A DNA stretch of 64,000 bases. It comes from Gammaproteobacteria bacterium (GTDB taxonomy: Bacteria > Pseudomonadota > Gammaproteobacteria > Pseudomonadales > JAUIET01). The stretch lies in assembly GCA_030429735.1 (NCBI GenBank), contig JAUIET010000006.1, positions 186,001 through 250,000 on the forward strand. Reading direction: 5' to 3'. The translations under genes and the position numbers were made by a program. Positions 1 to 8,822 of this stretch are shown one piece after another. The notes beneath the pieces were generated by a model. That model searched no databases and had not been told where the DNA came from. It saw only the letters and a program-made list of their open reading frames with translations. Numbering within the stretch: the stretch's first letter is position 1; each line of letters begins with the position of its first letter.

Positions 1-18
1 CTCGACTTCTTATTCTGT

Positions 19-2904
19 ATGCAAGCTTTACCCGCCTTCGTACCCGGCCAACGTTGGATTAACGACGCCGAATTGCAACTCGGCCTTGGTACGGTATTGA
101 CGGTGGAGCATCGCACCGTACAGATCGTGTTTCTGGCCTCCGGCGAAACGCGTGTGTACGCCAAGCAAACGGCGCCACTGACCAGGGTGCGCTTTAGCCC
201 GGGCGACGAAATACGCTGCGATGACGGCAGCATGCTTGAGGTTGAAACCGTAATCGAATCTGATGGCTTATTGATCTACCAGGGCAATAGCGATTCCGGC
301 GAGCGTAGAGATGTACCCGAAACCATGCTGGATAACTTTATTCAGCTCAACAAACCGCAAGAACGCCTGTTTACCGGACAAATAGATCACAACAAATGGT
401 TCGAGTTGCGCTATCAAAGCTGGTTTGAAAAAGCACGCCTAGCGCATTCTGAGCTGCACGGCTTGACCGGGGCACGAACCAGTCTTATTCCGCATCAGTT
501 GTACATAGCGCATGAAGTTGCACGGCGTTTCGCCCCTCGTGTTTTACTGGCCGATGAAGTGGGCCTGGGTAAAACCATTGAAGCCGGCTTGATCCTTCAT
601 CACCAACTGCTCACGGAACGCGCCCAACGCGCACTCATCGTGGTGCCCGATCCGCTGCTGCATCAATGGCTGGTGGAAATGCTGCGCAAGTTCAATTTGC
701 ATTTTAGTATTTTCGACCAACAACGTCTGTCGTCAGCAGTATCCGAAACAGTGGACGAGTTTGGCGAGGATACTGCCATTAATGATGAACTCAACTCAGA
801 ACCGGCAGACGTTAATCCGTTCATGCAGGAGCAGCTGGTGTTATGTAGCCTGGATTTTTTGCGGGACAACCCTGAAGCGTGCCGCCAGGCTGAGGCCGCA
901 GAGTGGGACTTGCTCATTGTTGATGAAGCCCATCACCTGGAGTGGAGCGAGACCTCCCCCAGTCTTGAATACAGCATAGTCGAGCGCCTCGCGAACAAAA
1001 CAGCCGGCGTATTGCTACTCACCGCTACGCCAGAGCAACTTGGCAAGGAAAGCCATTTCGCCAGATTGCGCTTGTTGGACCCGGATCGATTCAGCTCTTT
1101 CGCAGAATTCAGCGCCGAGGAGCAGAGTTATGAGCCGATCGCCGACGCCATAGAATTGTTGCTCAACGAGAGTGCCGATCCCGCATCGTTTAATGCCGCC
1201 ATTGCACCTCTGTTGGATCCGAACGAAGACGCAGCGCTGCTGACCCGGCTGGCCAGCGGTGATACAACGGAACGTGAAGAGGCACGTACCGATTTGATCG
1301 ATCATTTGCTCGACCGCCACGGCACAGGCCGGGTATTGTTTCGTAATACCAGAGCCGCCATCTCTGGCTTTCCAGGGCGGTCCCTGCATGCCTATCCGAT
1401 GACCAAGCCAGAACCCTACAGCAATACTCACCTAACGCCGGAGCGCCCGTATCGAAATACCACTCCGTCACCTGCCTGGGTGAGCATTGATCCACGCATA
1501 CCCTGGCTAGAGCAAATGATCAAAGATCATCGCGGCCAAAAGTTACTGCTGATAACAGCAAGCTCTGAAACGGCACTGGATATTGCCGAAGCACTGCGTG
1601 TCAATATCGGCTTTCAGGCCGCTGTGTTCCATGAGGGCATGAGCATTGTGGAGCGCGACCGTGCCGCTGCCTTTTTTGCTGATGAGGACTATGGCAGCCA
1701 GTTGCTGGTGTGTTCGGAGATTGGCAGTGAAGGCCGAAATTTTCAATTCGCACACCATCTGTTGTTGTTTGATCTGCCATCCAATCCGGACCTTCTTGAA
1801 CAGCGCATTGGCCGACTGGATAGAATCGGCCAGACGGAAACCATCAAAATTCACGTGCCTTACTTTGAATCCACGGCACAGGAAGTACTGTACCGCTGGT
1901 ATCACGAAGGCATGAATGCCATTGAACACGCTTGCCCGGCCGCGCACACAGTATTTGTCGAGATGGGTCAGCAACTGCGGGCTCTGGAGCAACGCGGCGA
2001 ATGCGACGACGATTTCATTGTGCGCACACGCGAGCTGACCCAGGCACTGAATGAACAATTGCACAACGGGCGTGATCGGTTGCTTGAATACAATTCCTGC
2101 CGTTCTCACGTTGCATCTGATCTCGCAACGCAGGCCGTGGAGGAAGATTCAAATTCTGACCTGCCTGCGTTTATGGAATTGGTGTTCGATTGCTATGGCG
2201 TGCACAGCGAGCCGCACAGCGAACGAGCCACCATTATCCGACCCGCCGAAAACATGTACGCGCCTTTCCCGCTGCTGCAGGATGAAGGCATGACTGTGAC
2301 CTATGACCGGGCAACAGCGCTGGCGAATGAAGACTGGCATTTTCTAACCTGGGATCACCGTATGGTGATCGGCGCGCTGGATCTGGTGCTTGGCGCCGAA
2401 AAGGGAAACTGCGCTGCCATTGCGGTAAAAACCGCTGGCCTCAAACCGGGCACCCTACTGCTAGAAACACTGTTCGTAATTGACAGCCCGCAGCAGACCA
2501 GCCGCTACTTGCCACCCAGCACTATCCGTGTGTTGGTTAACGAGCAAGGCCAAGCCTTGCATCACGCCGTGAGTTTTGAGCTACTCAACTCAGCGGCTCA
2601 GATATTGGACCGGAAAACATCGGTCAAGGTGGTCAAAGCCCGAACCTCGGTATTGGAACATCTGATTAAAAACACAAGAACCCTTGCTGAACAACAATCT
2701 CAGAACATGCTGACTCAAGCGCATCAGCACGCGGAGCACGCGCTGAATGATGAAATCAGCCGTCTGGAAACATTGCAGCGGGTGAACCCTAACGTACGAG
2801 ACATTGAAATCGATGCTCTGCGGGAAGAGCTTGCCAAGGTCAACAGTGTTATTGACGCGATGGTGTTGCGCCTGGATGCGCTGCGAGTGGTTGTAGCGGT
2901 ATAG
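19..2904 (+). CDS. rapA: RNA polymerase-associated SNF2-family ATPase RapA (HepA)
   Basis: RapA is a Swi2/Snf2-type ATPase that binds RNA polymerase and promotes its recycling after transcription. The 961 residues are close to the roughly 968 of E. coli RapA. An N-terminal Tudor-like region (about 1-110) precedes the ATPase core. Visible motifs are Walker A DEVGLGKT at 179-186, a DEAH box at 302-305 and a C-terminal helicase lobe ending in a QRIGRLDRIGQ-type motif VI near residue 600. The C-terminal third matches the RapA-specific region. The ATG lies only 18 bases inside the window, so its promoter is not visible. The last 56 bases overlap the convergent gene on the other strand. Family assignment is firm; physiological role is from family knowledge. 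Confidence 0.95.
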   Translation: MQALPAFVPGQRWINDAELQLGLGTVLTVEHRTVQIVFLASGETRVYAKQTAPLTRVRFSPGDEIRCDDGSMLEVETVIESDGLLIYQGNSDSGERRDVPETMLDNFIQLNKPQERLFTGQIDHNKWFELRYQSWFEKARLAHSELHGLTGARTSLIPHQLYIAHEVARRFAPRVLLADEVGLGKTIEAGLILHHQLLTERAQRALIVVPDPLLHQWLVEMLRKFNLHFSIFDQQRLSSAVSETVDEFGEDTAINDELNSEPADVNPFMQEQLVLCSLDFLRDNPEACRQAEAAEWDLLIVDEAHHLEWSETSPSLEYSIVERLANKTAGVLLLTATPEQLGKESHFARLRLLDPDRFSSFAEFSAEEQSYEPIADAIELLLNESADPASFNAAIAPLLDPNEDAALLTRLASGDTTEREEARTDLIDHLLDRHGTGRVLFRNTRAAISGFPGRSLHAYPMTKPEPYSNTHLTPERPYRNTTPSPAWVSIDPRIPWLEQMIKDHRGQKLLLITASSETALDIAEALRVNIGFQAAVFHEGMSIVERDRAAAFFADEDYGSQLLVCSEIGSEGRNFQFAHHLLLFDLPSNPDLLEQRIGRLDRIGQTETIKIHVPYFESTAQEVLYRWYHEGMNAIEHACPAAHTVFVEMGQQLRALEQRGECDDDFIVRTRELTQALNEQLHNGRDRLLEYNSCRSHVASDLATQAVEEDSNSDLPAFMELVFDCYGVHSEPHSERATIIRPAENMYAPFPLLQDEGMTVTYDRATALANEDWHFLTWDHRMVIGALDLVLGAEKGNCAAIAVKTAGLKPGTLLLETLFVIDSPQQTSRYLPPSTIRVLVNEQGQALHHAVSFELLNSAAQILDRKTSVKVVKARTSVLEHLIKNTRTLAEQQSQNMLTQAHQHAEHALNDEISRLETLQRVNPNVRDIEIDALREELAKVNSVIDAMVLRLDALRVVVAV

Positions 2905-4735
2905 TATCGAATACCCGAACAGTGTCCTGAATGACACTCCATTGTGCGCGCATCCAGCTTCCACCGTCCGGGTCTTTTAATACCTCGCCAACGCCACCCG
3001 GAAAATCAAAAACAAGAGTTTGTGTTTGTTGCTGGTAACACGAAGTGGCTGGTAAATTGAGCTTTTCCAGTGCACTAATAACACCAGCCGCATCAAATTC
3101 AAACTCAACGGTTTGTGTGCCCTGCTTGCCGGTGCGCGGGCATATTTCTGCGTCCAGGCGCAGCACCGTTAGCGCCTGTTCGATCAAATCGGAATCTTGC
3201 TTGTGCTGGGTGCACCACTCAATGAGCGTGGATCGGATGATCGCAAAGCAGCGATCGCGAGCATTCATCAGCGTAAGATAGATAGCGGCTCTGCCCTCGT
3301 ACACTGCCAGTTTGTCGTCGCTGTCTATAGCGAATGCGATCAATAGTCGTTTCAGCAACACTCTCAACAATGGTGTTGCGGGCAAACTCCGCTGCATAGC
3401 CAGAAAACGTATCGTCAGCGGCATAATATGGCCATGAATTAAAATCATGTGCGCCGCAATGAGAAAGTAACCGTCCAGACCTTCCTCTCGACCAAACGTA
3501 TGACAGGCCACCACATACTCACCTTTGGCTTTGCCATAGCCGGCAACTGGAACAGCATCAATCTGATACTCTGCCCGACGCTTGTAAAATTCAGTACCAG
3601 GCAGCAAGGTATAACCAAAAATATTGATGTTTGGGAACGTTGCCAGTAGCTGATCCAGATTCCGCTCGAAATCCGCCAGATTGTCGCCCGGTAGACCCCA
3701 GATAAGCTCGGCAGCAATCGGCACACCGGCATCCGCCATCTCTCTGGCGATCGGTTCATACTTGTTCGCTGCCATGTTTTTTCGGTTGGATAATTCCAAT
3801 GCCAGCGGCGTCAGGGTTTGCAGAGCCAACTGATAGTGCGGCAGCAAGCCGTTTTGATTCAACATCAGCACAATCTGCTGAACCTTGGGGCTATGCTTTT
3901 TCGACCAACTCGTCGCAAACGTGCGTGGTAGCCCGGTTTTATTTTTCAATTCGCAAATCAATCGTGTCTTGTCGATATCCTCTCGCAAGGCACCAAAATT
4001 AGAGTCTGCCAACCAGATATTTTCGATGCCTGCCGCCACCACTTTCTGCCAGTCGTCACGAATTCGGTCCATGGAATACTGGATCATTTTGGTACCGATC
4101 GCTCCAGTTCCCCACTCACAAAAAGCGCATTTAAACGGGCAGCCACGGCTGGTTTCATAGGCAATCGAATCGTACAAGGGCTCGCCGGCCTTGTCGGTCA
4201 ATGGAACCACATCGAGTGCCGAAGGCAAGCGATCCAGATCCGTTTCTCTTGTCCGCTGCGCGCTTCGAACAATACGATCGGACTGCGCCCATGCCAAGCC
4301 GGCAATGCTTGGCCAGTGTTGCGGTTCTGTCGCATCCAACAGTTCAGTAAATGTCTGCTCACCCTCTCCGAGTACAATCAGATCAATCGGGTCGCTCAAC
4401 AAATAGCTTTCCGCCTCCTGAACATGTGGACCGCCGGCAACGCAAAGCACATCGGGTAGTTGCCTTTTCAGATTAACGATCAACTGCAAAAACTCAGCTG
4501 CGTTCCATGTATAAAAGCTGAAACCCAAAACAGGTTGATACCCCACCGCAAGGGCCGCTTCGCACACTTGACGCAGATCAGAAATGCCGTCTTCTTGCCA
4601 CGCTTCGATATGCTCTGCATCACGAAAATGCAGCAATTGAAATTCTGTGTCATCGCAGCGCTGACCGAAACGCTGGTAATACGCCTGTAGACCGCCCGTA
4701 GTGAGGGGTGCGGCGTGGAACTGCTCTGAGTCCAT
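2849..4735 (-). CDS. B12-binding-domain radical SAM protein, substrate unknown
   Basis: About 628 residues. The N-terminal part (about 40-140) has the look of a cobalamin-binding Rossmann domain (GGPHVQE, then LIVLGEGEQTF). It is followed by a radical SAM domain with the CxxxCxxC cluster motif at Cys199, Cys203 and Cys206 (context RGCPFKCAFCEWG). The C-terminal region of some 200 residues is not recognised. Such enzymes bind a 4Fe-4S cluster, SAM and often cobalamin, and catalyse methylations or rearrangements; the substrate here cannot be read from sequence. The ATG at 4735 is preferred over a TTG 66 bases upstream; neither has a strong ribosome-binding site. The gene is alone and its 3' end runs 56 bases into the convergent rapA. 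Confidence 0.85.
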   Translation of the reverse strand: MDSEQFHAAPLTTGGLQAYYQRFGQRCDDTEFQLLHFRDAEHIEAWQEDGISDLRQVCEAALAVGYQPVLGFSFYTWNAAEFLQLIVNLKRQLPDVLCVAGGPHVQEAESYLLSDPIDLIVLGEGEQTFTELLDATEPQHWPSIAGLAWAQSDRIVRSAQRTRETDLDRLPSALDVVPLTDKAGEPLYDSIAYETSRGCPFKCAFCEWGTGAIGTKMIQYSMDRIRDDWQKVVAAGIENIWLADSNFGALREDIDKTRLICELKNKTGLPRTFATSWSKKHSPKVQQIVLMLNQNGLLPHYQLALQTLTPLALELSNRKNMAANKYEPIAREMADAGVPIAAELIWGLPGDNLADFERNLDQLLATFPNINIFGYTLLPGTEFYKRRAEYQIDAVPVAGYGKAKGEYVVACHTFGREEGLDGYFLIAAHMILIHGHIMPLTIRFLAMQRSLPATPLLRVLLKRLLIAFAIDSDDKLAVYEGRAAIYLTLMNARDRCFAIIRSTLIEWCTQHKQDSDLIEQALTVLRLDAEICPRTGKQGTQTVEFEFDAAGVISALEKLNLPATSCYQQQTQTLVFDFPGGVGEVLKDPDGGSWMRAQWSVIQDTVRVFDTIPLQPLAAHPGATPSRQ

Positions 4736-4880
4736 GCTAAATAAGATGACAGGGCGTTTAATCAACAACTGAAACCGAATAATAAAACAGCGCAAGCGCA
4801 ATTAATAAAGCTAGGAATGTACATTAAATCCTTATGTATGTCCGATTTTTCGAAGCAACTCGGCCAACAGACTTATGTCG

Positions 4881-4889
4881 TGCTATATT
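4881..4889 (+). promoter_or_regulatory. Possible extended -10 promoter element
   Basis: TGCTATATT contains an upstream TG and the hexamer TATATT (4884-4889), about 31 bases before the ATG of the small basic protein. No good -35 hexamer is seen at 17 bases spacing, which extended -10 promoters tolerate. This is weak evidence read by eye. Confidence 0.3.
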
Positions 4890-4920
4890 TGTTTGTTATG
4901 AATTTTTTTCAGACATTGGA

Positions 4921-5265
4921 ATGAAACTGCCGCCCAGTAAGTCACAAATGCGCGATGAACTGCAGCGACAGATGCGCGACTATCTGGCGCGTGGCGGCGA
5001 GGTGCAGGAAGTACCGCGCGGCGCAAGCAGTCGCGACAATGCTGATGGCCCGATTCGGAGCAATAGTTTCGTTCCCAATGGCGGTCAGCACGTTCCGCCG
5101 GAAGACAAGCTACCCCTGAACGACGTTATCCAGTCTATCGAAGCGCGCCGTCGAGCAAAAACAAGCCGCGCAAAGTCCACCAAAGAGTACAAGCCCAAAC
5201 CCAGACGGAAAATGATCTACGATGACTTTGGCGAACCCTTGCGCTGGGAATGGGTAGAAGAATAA
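4921..5265 (+). CDS. Small basic protein with a SutA-like LARGGxVQE motif
   Basis: 114 residues starting at the ATG at 4921; the frame stays open upstream to 4834 but the longer N-terminus looks non-coding. An N-terminal helix carries RQMRDYLARGGEVQEVP. This resembles the conserved segment of SutA, a small Pseudomonas RNA polymerase-binding regulator, and of related short proteins. The centre is Gly/Asn/Pro-rich and probably disordered. The C-terminus is very basic (Lys/Arg run) followed by DDFGEPLRWEW. No signal peptide or membrane segment. The link to SutA rests only on this short motif, so a role at RNA polymerase is inference. It is divergent from the radical SAM gene and has a possible extended -10 box just upstream. 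Confidence 0.7.
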   Translation: MKLPPSKSQMRDELQRQMRDYLARGGEVQEVPRGASSRDNADGPIRSNSFVPNGGQHVPPEDKLPLNDVIQSIEARRRAKTSRAKSTKEYKPKPRRKMIYDDFGEPLRWEWVEE

Positions 5266-5286
5266 ACGTATCGCCGACCAGGCTTT

Positions 5287-7014
5287 TCAGAACGGAAAGA
5301 TCACCGGAATAGCAAACAAAACCGTGATGGAATAGGCGACAGCAACGGGCAACCCGGTGCGGACATAGTCTCCAAAGTGGTAGCCGCCCATATTCTGTAC
5401 CATCAAATTAGTGGTATACCCATACGGTGTCATAAAGCTCGCACTCGCGCCATAAGCTACCGCCATAACAAACGGCATCCAGCTAACATCAAAGCTACCC
5501 GCCAGGGTATAGGCGATAGGAAAAGCCAACGCCGCCGCGGCATTATTCGTCATCAGCTCGGTCATTAACAGGGTCGCCAGAAACACACCAACAAGAGCAA
5601 CACTCGGCCCCCACTGAGCCAAATTTGTATGCAAGCTGCTAGCCAGCATATCCACCAAACCCGAATTATCCAGAGCTGAGGCCATCACCAAAGCAGACGC
5701 AATAATCACCCATAACGCGTAGGGAAACCGCCTTTTTAGCTCTTCCCCAGTTACAACGCCAAACGCCATTATGGCCGCCAGCAGTAACGCAAGGCCTTTA
5801 AACAAGGGAATCAGCTGCAGGGCAGCCAGAATAATAACAGCTGCAAACGCACCCATCAGGGCAGCACTTTGCTTATCAGATAATGAACGCTCAATTTCCA
5901 CGCCATTCAACACTGCGAAGTTTTTGCTGATGTTTTTTCGCGTGGAAAAATCCGGACCAACTGCCAACAACAGACTGTCACCTGCTTTGAGCCTGATACT
6001 GCCCAGCTTGCCCGAGAGTCGGTCACCACCACGTCGGGCGCCCACAACGGCTGCATCAAACATCGCTCTGAACCCAGCGTGCTTAATCGTACGCCCGACT
6101 ACAGGCGCGTTTGGTAGTACCACCACTTCGGTCAGGTTGCTGCTCAACAATCCACTGGTTGTTGCAAAGGTTTCTATGCCTTCCAGCCCCTCAAGCCTGC
6201 CGAGTTCCTTGACATCACCGGAAAAAATAAGAACGTCGTCACGTTCAATAATTTCATACGGGGGTACAGGTGTGATCAGCTTGCCGCTGCGCAAAATCTC
6301 AACCAGAAACAGCGACTCAAGCTCCCGAAGTTTGTTGTCCGTAACACTGCGACCAATCATTTCAGAGTCCTCATTGATGCGTGCTTCCAAAAAATACTCA
6401 TCAACCTTGGGTGCCCTGTCTTCATGGACAGGCAACATTCGTGATGACAACAGCAAGACGGTCAGTCCTGCCACGGTAACCAACACACCGATCGTTAGAA
6501 AGTCAAAAAACGCAAAGCCGCTCTCACCTGCATCCAACAAAAAGCTATTCACCACCAGGTTGGTTGAGGTGCCAATCAATGTTGTCGTTCCACCAAGTAT
6601 CGCTGCGTAGGACAATGGAATAAGTAATCGACTGGCGGCATGCTGACCGTTACGCGCTATGCCATTGGCCAACACCGCAACCACCGCCGTGTTGTTCAAA
6701 AATGCGGACAAGAAAGCCGTCACACCCCCAATTTTTAACAGTGTCAGCGAATAGTTGGGGCTGACCAGACGTCGACTAATCTTCGTCAACCAGTCAATTT
6801 TTTCCAGGCCAACCGAAACGAGAAGCAACAGTATTAAGGTTGCAAGCCCAGGGTTAACGATTTTTGACAACAATTCATCGGTACTGATCACACCAATCGA
6901 ATAACAGGCCAATGCGGAAAATCCGAAAATCCAGGAAGGTCGCCAGCGCGCCCAGGCCAGGTTTACGATCATCACCAGGAAAATGAAGGCAACAGCTATT
7001 TGGATGGTATCCAT
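5287..7014 (-). CDS. SLC13/DASS-family anion permease with two RCK_C (TrkA_C) domains
   Basis: 575 residues. Hydrophobic helices fill residues 1-190 and 390-575. Between them, about 205-370, lie two soluble repeats resembling TrkA C-terminal (RCK_C) domains (EARINEDSEMIGRSV and VVLPNAPVVGRTIKHAGF). This architecture is typical of bacterial SLC13-type sodium:anion symporters or sulfate permeases. Conserved intramembrane loop signatures are visible (LNNTAVVAVLANGIA with an SNT/TSTNLVVN pair, and MTNNAAAALAFPIAY in the second half). It should import a dicarboxylate, sulfate or similar anion across the inner membrane; the substrate cannot be specified. Start ATG at 7014. It stands alone, convergent with the small basic protein. 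Confidence 0.88.
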   Translation of the reverse strand: MDTIQIAVAFIFLVMIVNLAWARWRPSWIFGFSALACYSIGVISTDELLSKIVNPGLATLILLLLVSVGLEKIDWLTKISRRLVSPNYSLTLLKIGGVTAFLSAFLNNTAVVAVLANGIARNGQHAASRLLIPLSYAAILGGTTTLIGTSTNLVVNSFLLDAGESGFAFFDFLTIGVLVTVAGLTVLLLSSRMLPVHEDRAPKVDEYFLEARINEDSEMIGRSVTDNKLRELESLFLVEILRSGKLITPVPPYEIIERDDVLIFSGDVKELGRLEGLEGIETFATTSGLLSSNLTEVVVLPNAPVVGRTIKHAGFRAMFDAAVVGARRGGDRLSGKLGSIRLKAGDSLLLAVGPDFSTRKNISKNFAVLNGVEIERSLSDKQSAALMGAFAAVIILAALQLIPLFKGLALLLAAIMAFGVVTGEELKRRFPYALWVIIASALVMASALDNSGLVDMLASSLHTNLAQWGPSVALVGVFLATLLMTELMTNNAAAALAFPIAYTLAGSFDVSWMPFVMAVAYGASASFMTPYGYTTNLMVQNMGGYHFGDYVRTGLPVAVAYSITVLFAIPVIFPF

Positions 7015-7168
7015 ACAATTCGAATCAGTGAATCGACAGTCAGCCGCAATGGTACACGAATCGCCGCCGTTAGGCGCTCGGTGTCACGTGCCTCGCAGAA
7101 CACGTGACATATCCCGCCGAAGATTTACAATAGCGCGTAGCCGCAATCTCTTTCAGGATGAAAACGCT

Positions 7169-7666
7169 ATGCCAGCCAAGCACTGCATGTGGGTTTTGTC
7201 GGGCATTCTCGCCAGCTCGTCAATCATCGCTCAGACCCAAGACCAACCGGGCGACCTTGGTTACCGAACCGATGGTTACGAGCTTGGTCAGGGAAATACG
7301 CATTCCGGACCGCCTACCGACTACGGTCACGCCCACTTCACTAAGCCACGCTATGGCAATTCGACCTACTATCGAAGCTACCATGCACATAAGGACGTTA
7401 TTAAGGACCGCGGTGGAGACGTCTACTCGCCATGGCAATGGAACCCCTACTACTATCATGATTATGGCTACCCACTGCCAGACCGCCACTATCAGCATCA
7501 ACAGGGTGTTGTTACCGGCAATACGTGGTCAAGCAGCGACCCGGTGGAACGACGCCTGGAGCAAACCCTGGATGGAAGGTGCTTTGAGCTGAAACGCTCA
7601 AATGCTACAGAACTTCGAGTAGAGCTTCCCGCCGAGCAGTGCGCGATAGCATCAACTTCTGAATAA
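7169..7666 (+). CDS. Secreted Tyr/His-rich hypothetical protein
   Basis: 165 residues, not recognised. The ATG at 7169 is chosen because a CAGGA ribosome-binding site lies about 10 bases upstream and a plausible signal peptide follows (basic start, hydrophobic VLSGILASSSIIA, cleavage near residue 21). The mature part is rich in Tyr, His, Gly and Pro (PWQWNPYYYHDYGYPLPDRHYQHQQ at about 96-120), which suggests metal or surface interaction but proves nothing. The C-terminal 50 residues look more ordered and hold two Cys (CFELKR and EQCAIA) that could form a disulphide. The 3' end overlaps the convergent ada gene by 15 bases. The role is unknown. Confidence 0.65.
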   Translation: MPAKHCMWVLSGILASSSIIAQTQDQPGDLGYRTDGYELGQGNTHSGPPTDYGHAHFTKPRYGNSTYYRSYHAHKDVIKDRGGDVYSPWQWNPYYYHDYGYPLPDRHYQHQQGVVTGNTWSSSDPVERRLEQTLDGRCFELKRSNATELRVELPAEQCAIASTSE

Positions 7667-8710
7667 ATCTGGCGGGTTGTCTGATTGCTCAAGCGCCAGC
7701 AGTTTTTGCTTACGCCAAAGCCCTCCGGCATACCCAGTCAGTTTGCCATCCTTGCCAACCACCCTGTGACAGGGCACTACTATCGCCAGGGCATTTTGGC
7801 CATTTGCTCTGGCCACCGCACGCACCGCACTGGGTTTTCCGATCGCGCTCGCCTGTGCGGCGTAACTTCGTGTCTGCCCATAGGGAATATCAATCAAAGC
7901 CTGCCAGGCACGCTGTTGAAACTCGGTACCCGCAAATTGCAGCGGTATACTAAACTGCCGAAGCTGCCCCTCAAAATAGGCTGCCAGCTGCTGCTCCAGT
8001 TGACCAAACAGCGGGTGCTCACCGGCAACAAATTGGGCTCCGAGAATTCGTTGCAAGCGGCTGAGCTGTTGCTGCATGGCCTTACGGTCATCAAACTCCA
8101 GCAGGCACAAACCATTATCACTGGCCGCGGCAAACATTGGCCCAAGCGGGGTTAACAATCGCTTCACCTTAACCATCCGGGCATTCCTGGCGTGTTTAGG
8201 TGAACAGCCGGCCACTCGCTGAAAAGCCTCCCCAAAACCACTCAGTGAATCAAAGCCGCTGGCAAAAGCAGTTTCTGTCACGCTGCTATTCGATTGCAGC
8301 GCATCGTGCGCTGCCGATAGGCGCCGCGAGCGCTGCCACGCTTGAAATGTTGTACCGTAGTGCTTGTTAAACCAGCGCCGAACCATCACCGGATCAATGC
8401 CCATCTGGTGCAAATCAATGTCACGGATTCGTTCATTGCCATTCAAATGCTTCTGCAGCTTTTGCAGCCAAGCTGGCTCACTGCCAGCAAGTGTATCCGG
8501 CTTGCACACCTTACACGCTCTAAATCCTGCCCGTCTCGCTTGTTCACAGTTGCTGAAAAACACGACATTTTTTCGTAAGGGCTTGCGAGCGCTGCACACT
8601 GGTCGGCAAAATATTCCGGTTGTTTTTACGCCAACAATGAAAATCCCCTCATAGTGAGCATCACGATCAAGCAAGGCTTGGTACATTGTATCGGCGCTGG
8701 GCAGATTCAT
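7652..8710 (-). CDS. ada: Ada: methylphosphotriester/O6-methylguanine-DNA methyltransferase and transcriptional activator
   Basis: Ada directly repairs alkylated DNA by suicidal methyl transfer and, when methylated at its N-domain, activates the adaptive response. 352 residues (E. coli 354). The N-terminal zinc/methyl-acceptor domain has Cys35, Cys39, Cys66 and Cys69, matching E. coli C38/C42/C69/C72. An AraC-type helix-turn-helix region covers about 85-180. The C-terminal MGMT domain carries the PCHRV active site with Cys314. The start at 8710 is favoured by GGAG nine bases upstream over a TTG at 8758. No alkA or alkB is adjacent. Autoregulation is expected from the family, but I could not confirm an Ada box. 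Confidence 0.95.
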   Translation of the reverse strand: MNLPSADTMYQALLDRDAHYEGIFIVGVKTTGIFCRPVCSARKPLRKNVVFFSNCEQARRAGFRACKVCKPDTLAGSEPAWLQKLQKHLNGNERIRDIDLHQMGIDPVMVRRWFNKHYGTTFQAWQRSRRLSAAHDALQSNSSVTETAFASGFDSLSGFGEAFQRVAGCSPKHARNARMVKVKRLLTPLGPMFAAASDNGLCLLEFDDRKAMQQQLSRLQRILGAQFVAGEHPLFGQLEQQLAAYFEGQLRQFSIPLQFAGTEFQQRAWQALIDIPYGQTRSYAAQASAIGKPSAVRAVARANGQNALAIVVPCHRVVGKDGKLTGYAGGLWRKQKLLALEQSDNPPDLFRS

Positions 8711-8822
8711 TAACGCCAACTCCGACTGATTAATGGCTAACAAGGCCTGGCTCCTCAAAATTTCTGCTTAGAGCGTTATTATGCCGCGCAACCGGGGGGT
8801 ATTGCTGCCGAAAACTGAACAC

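Noticed and set aside
1015-2109. Several minus-strand open frames of 100-190 codons inside rapA
   Set aside because: Shadow frames of a conserved gene; no starts with ribosome-binding sites and no recognisable domains.
5771-6610. 279-codon open frame on the plus strand
   Set aside because: It is the antisense of the SLC13 transporter; Ser/Arg/Pro-rich, no domain, no ribosome-binding site.
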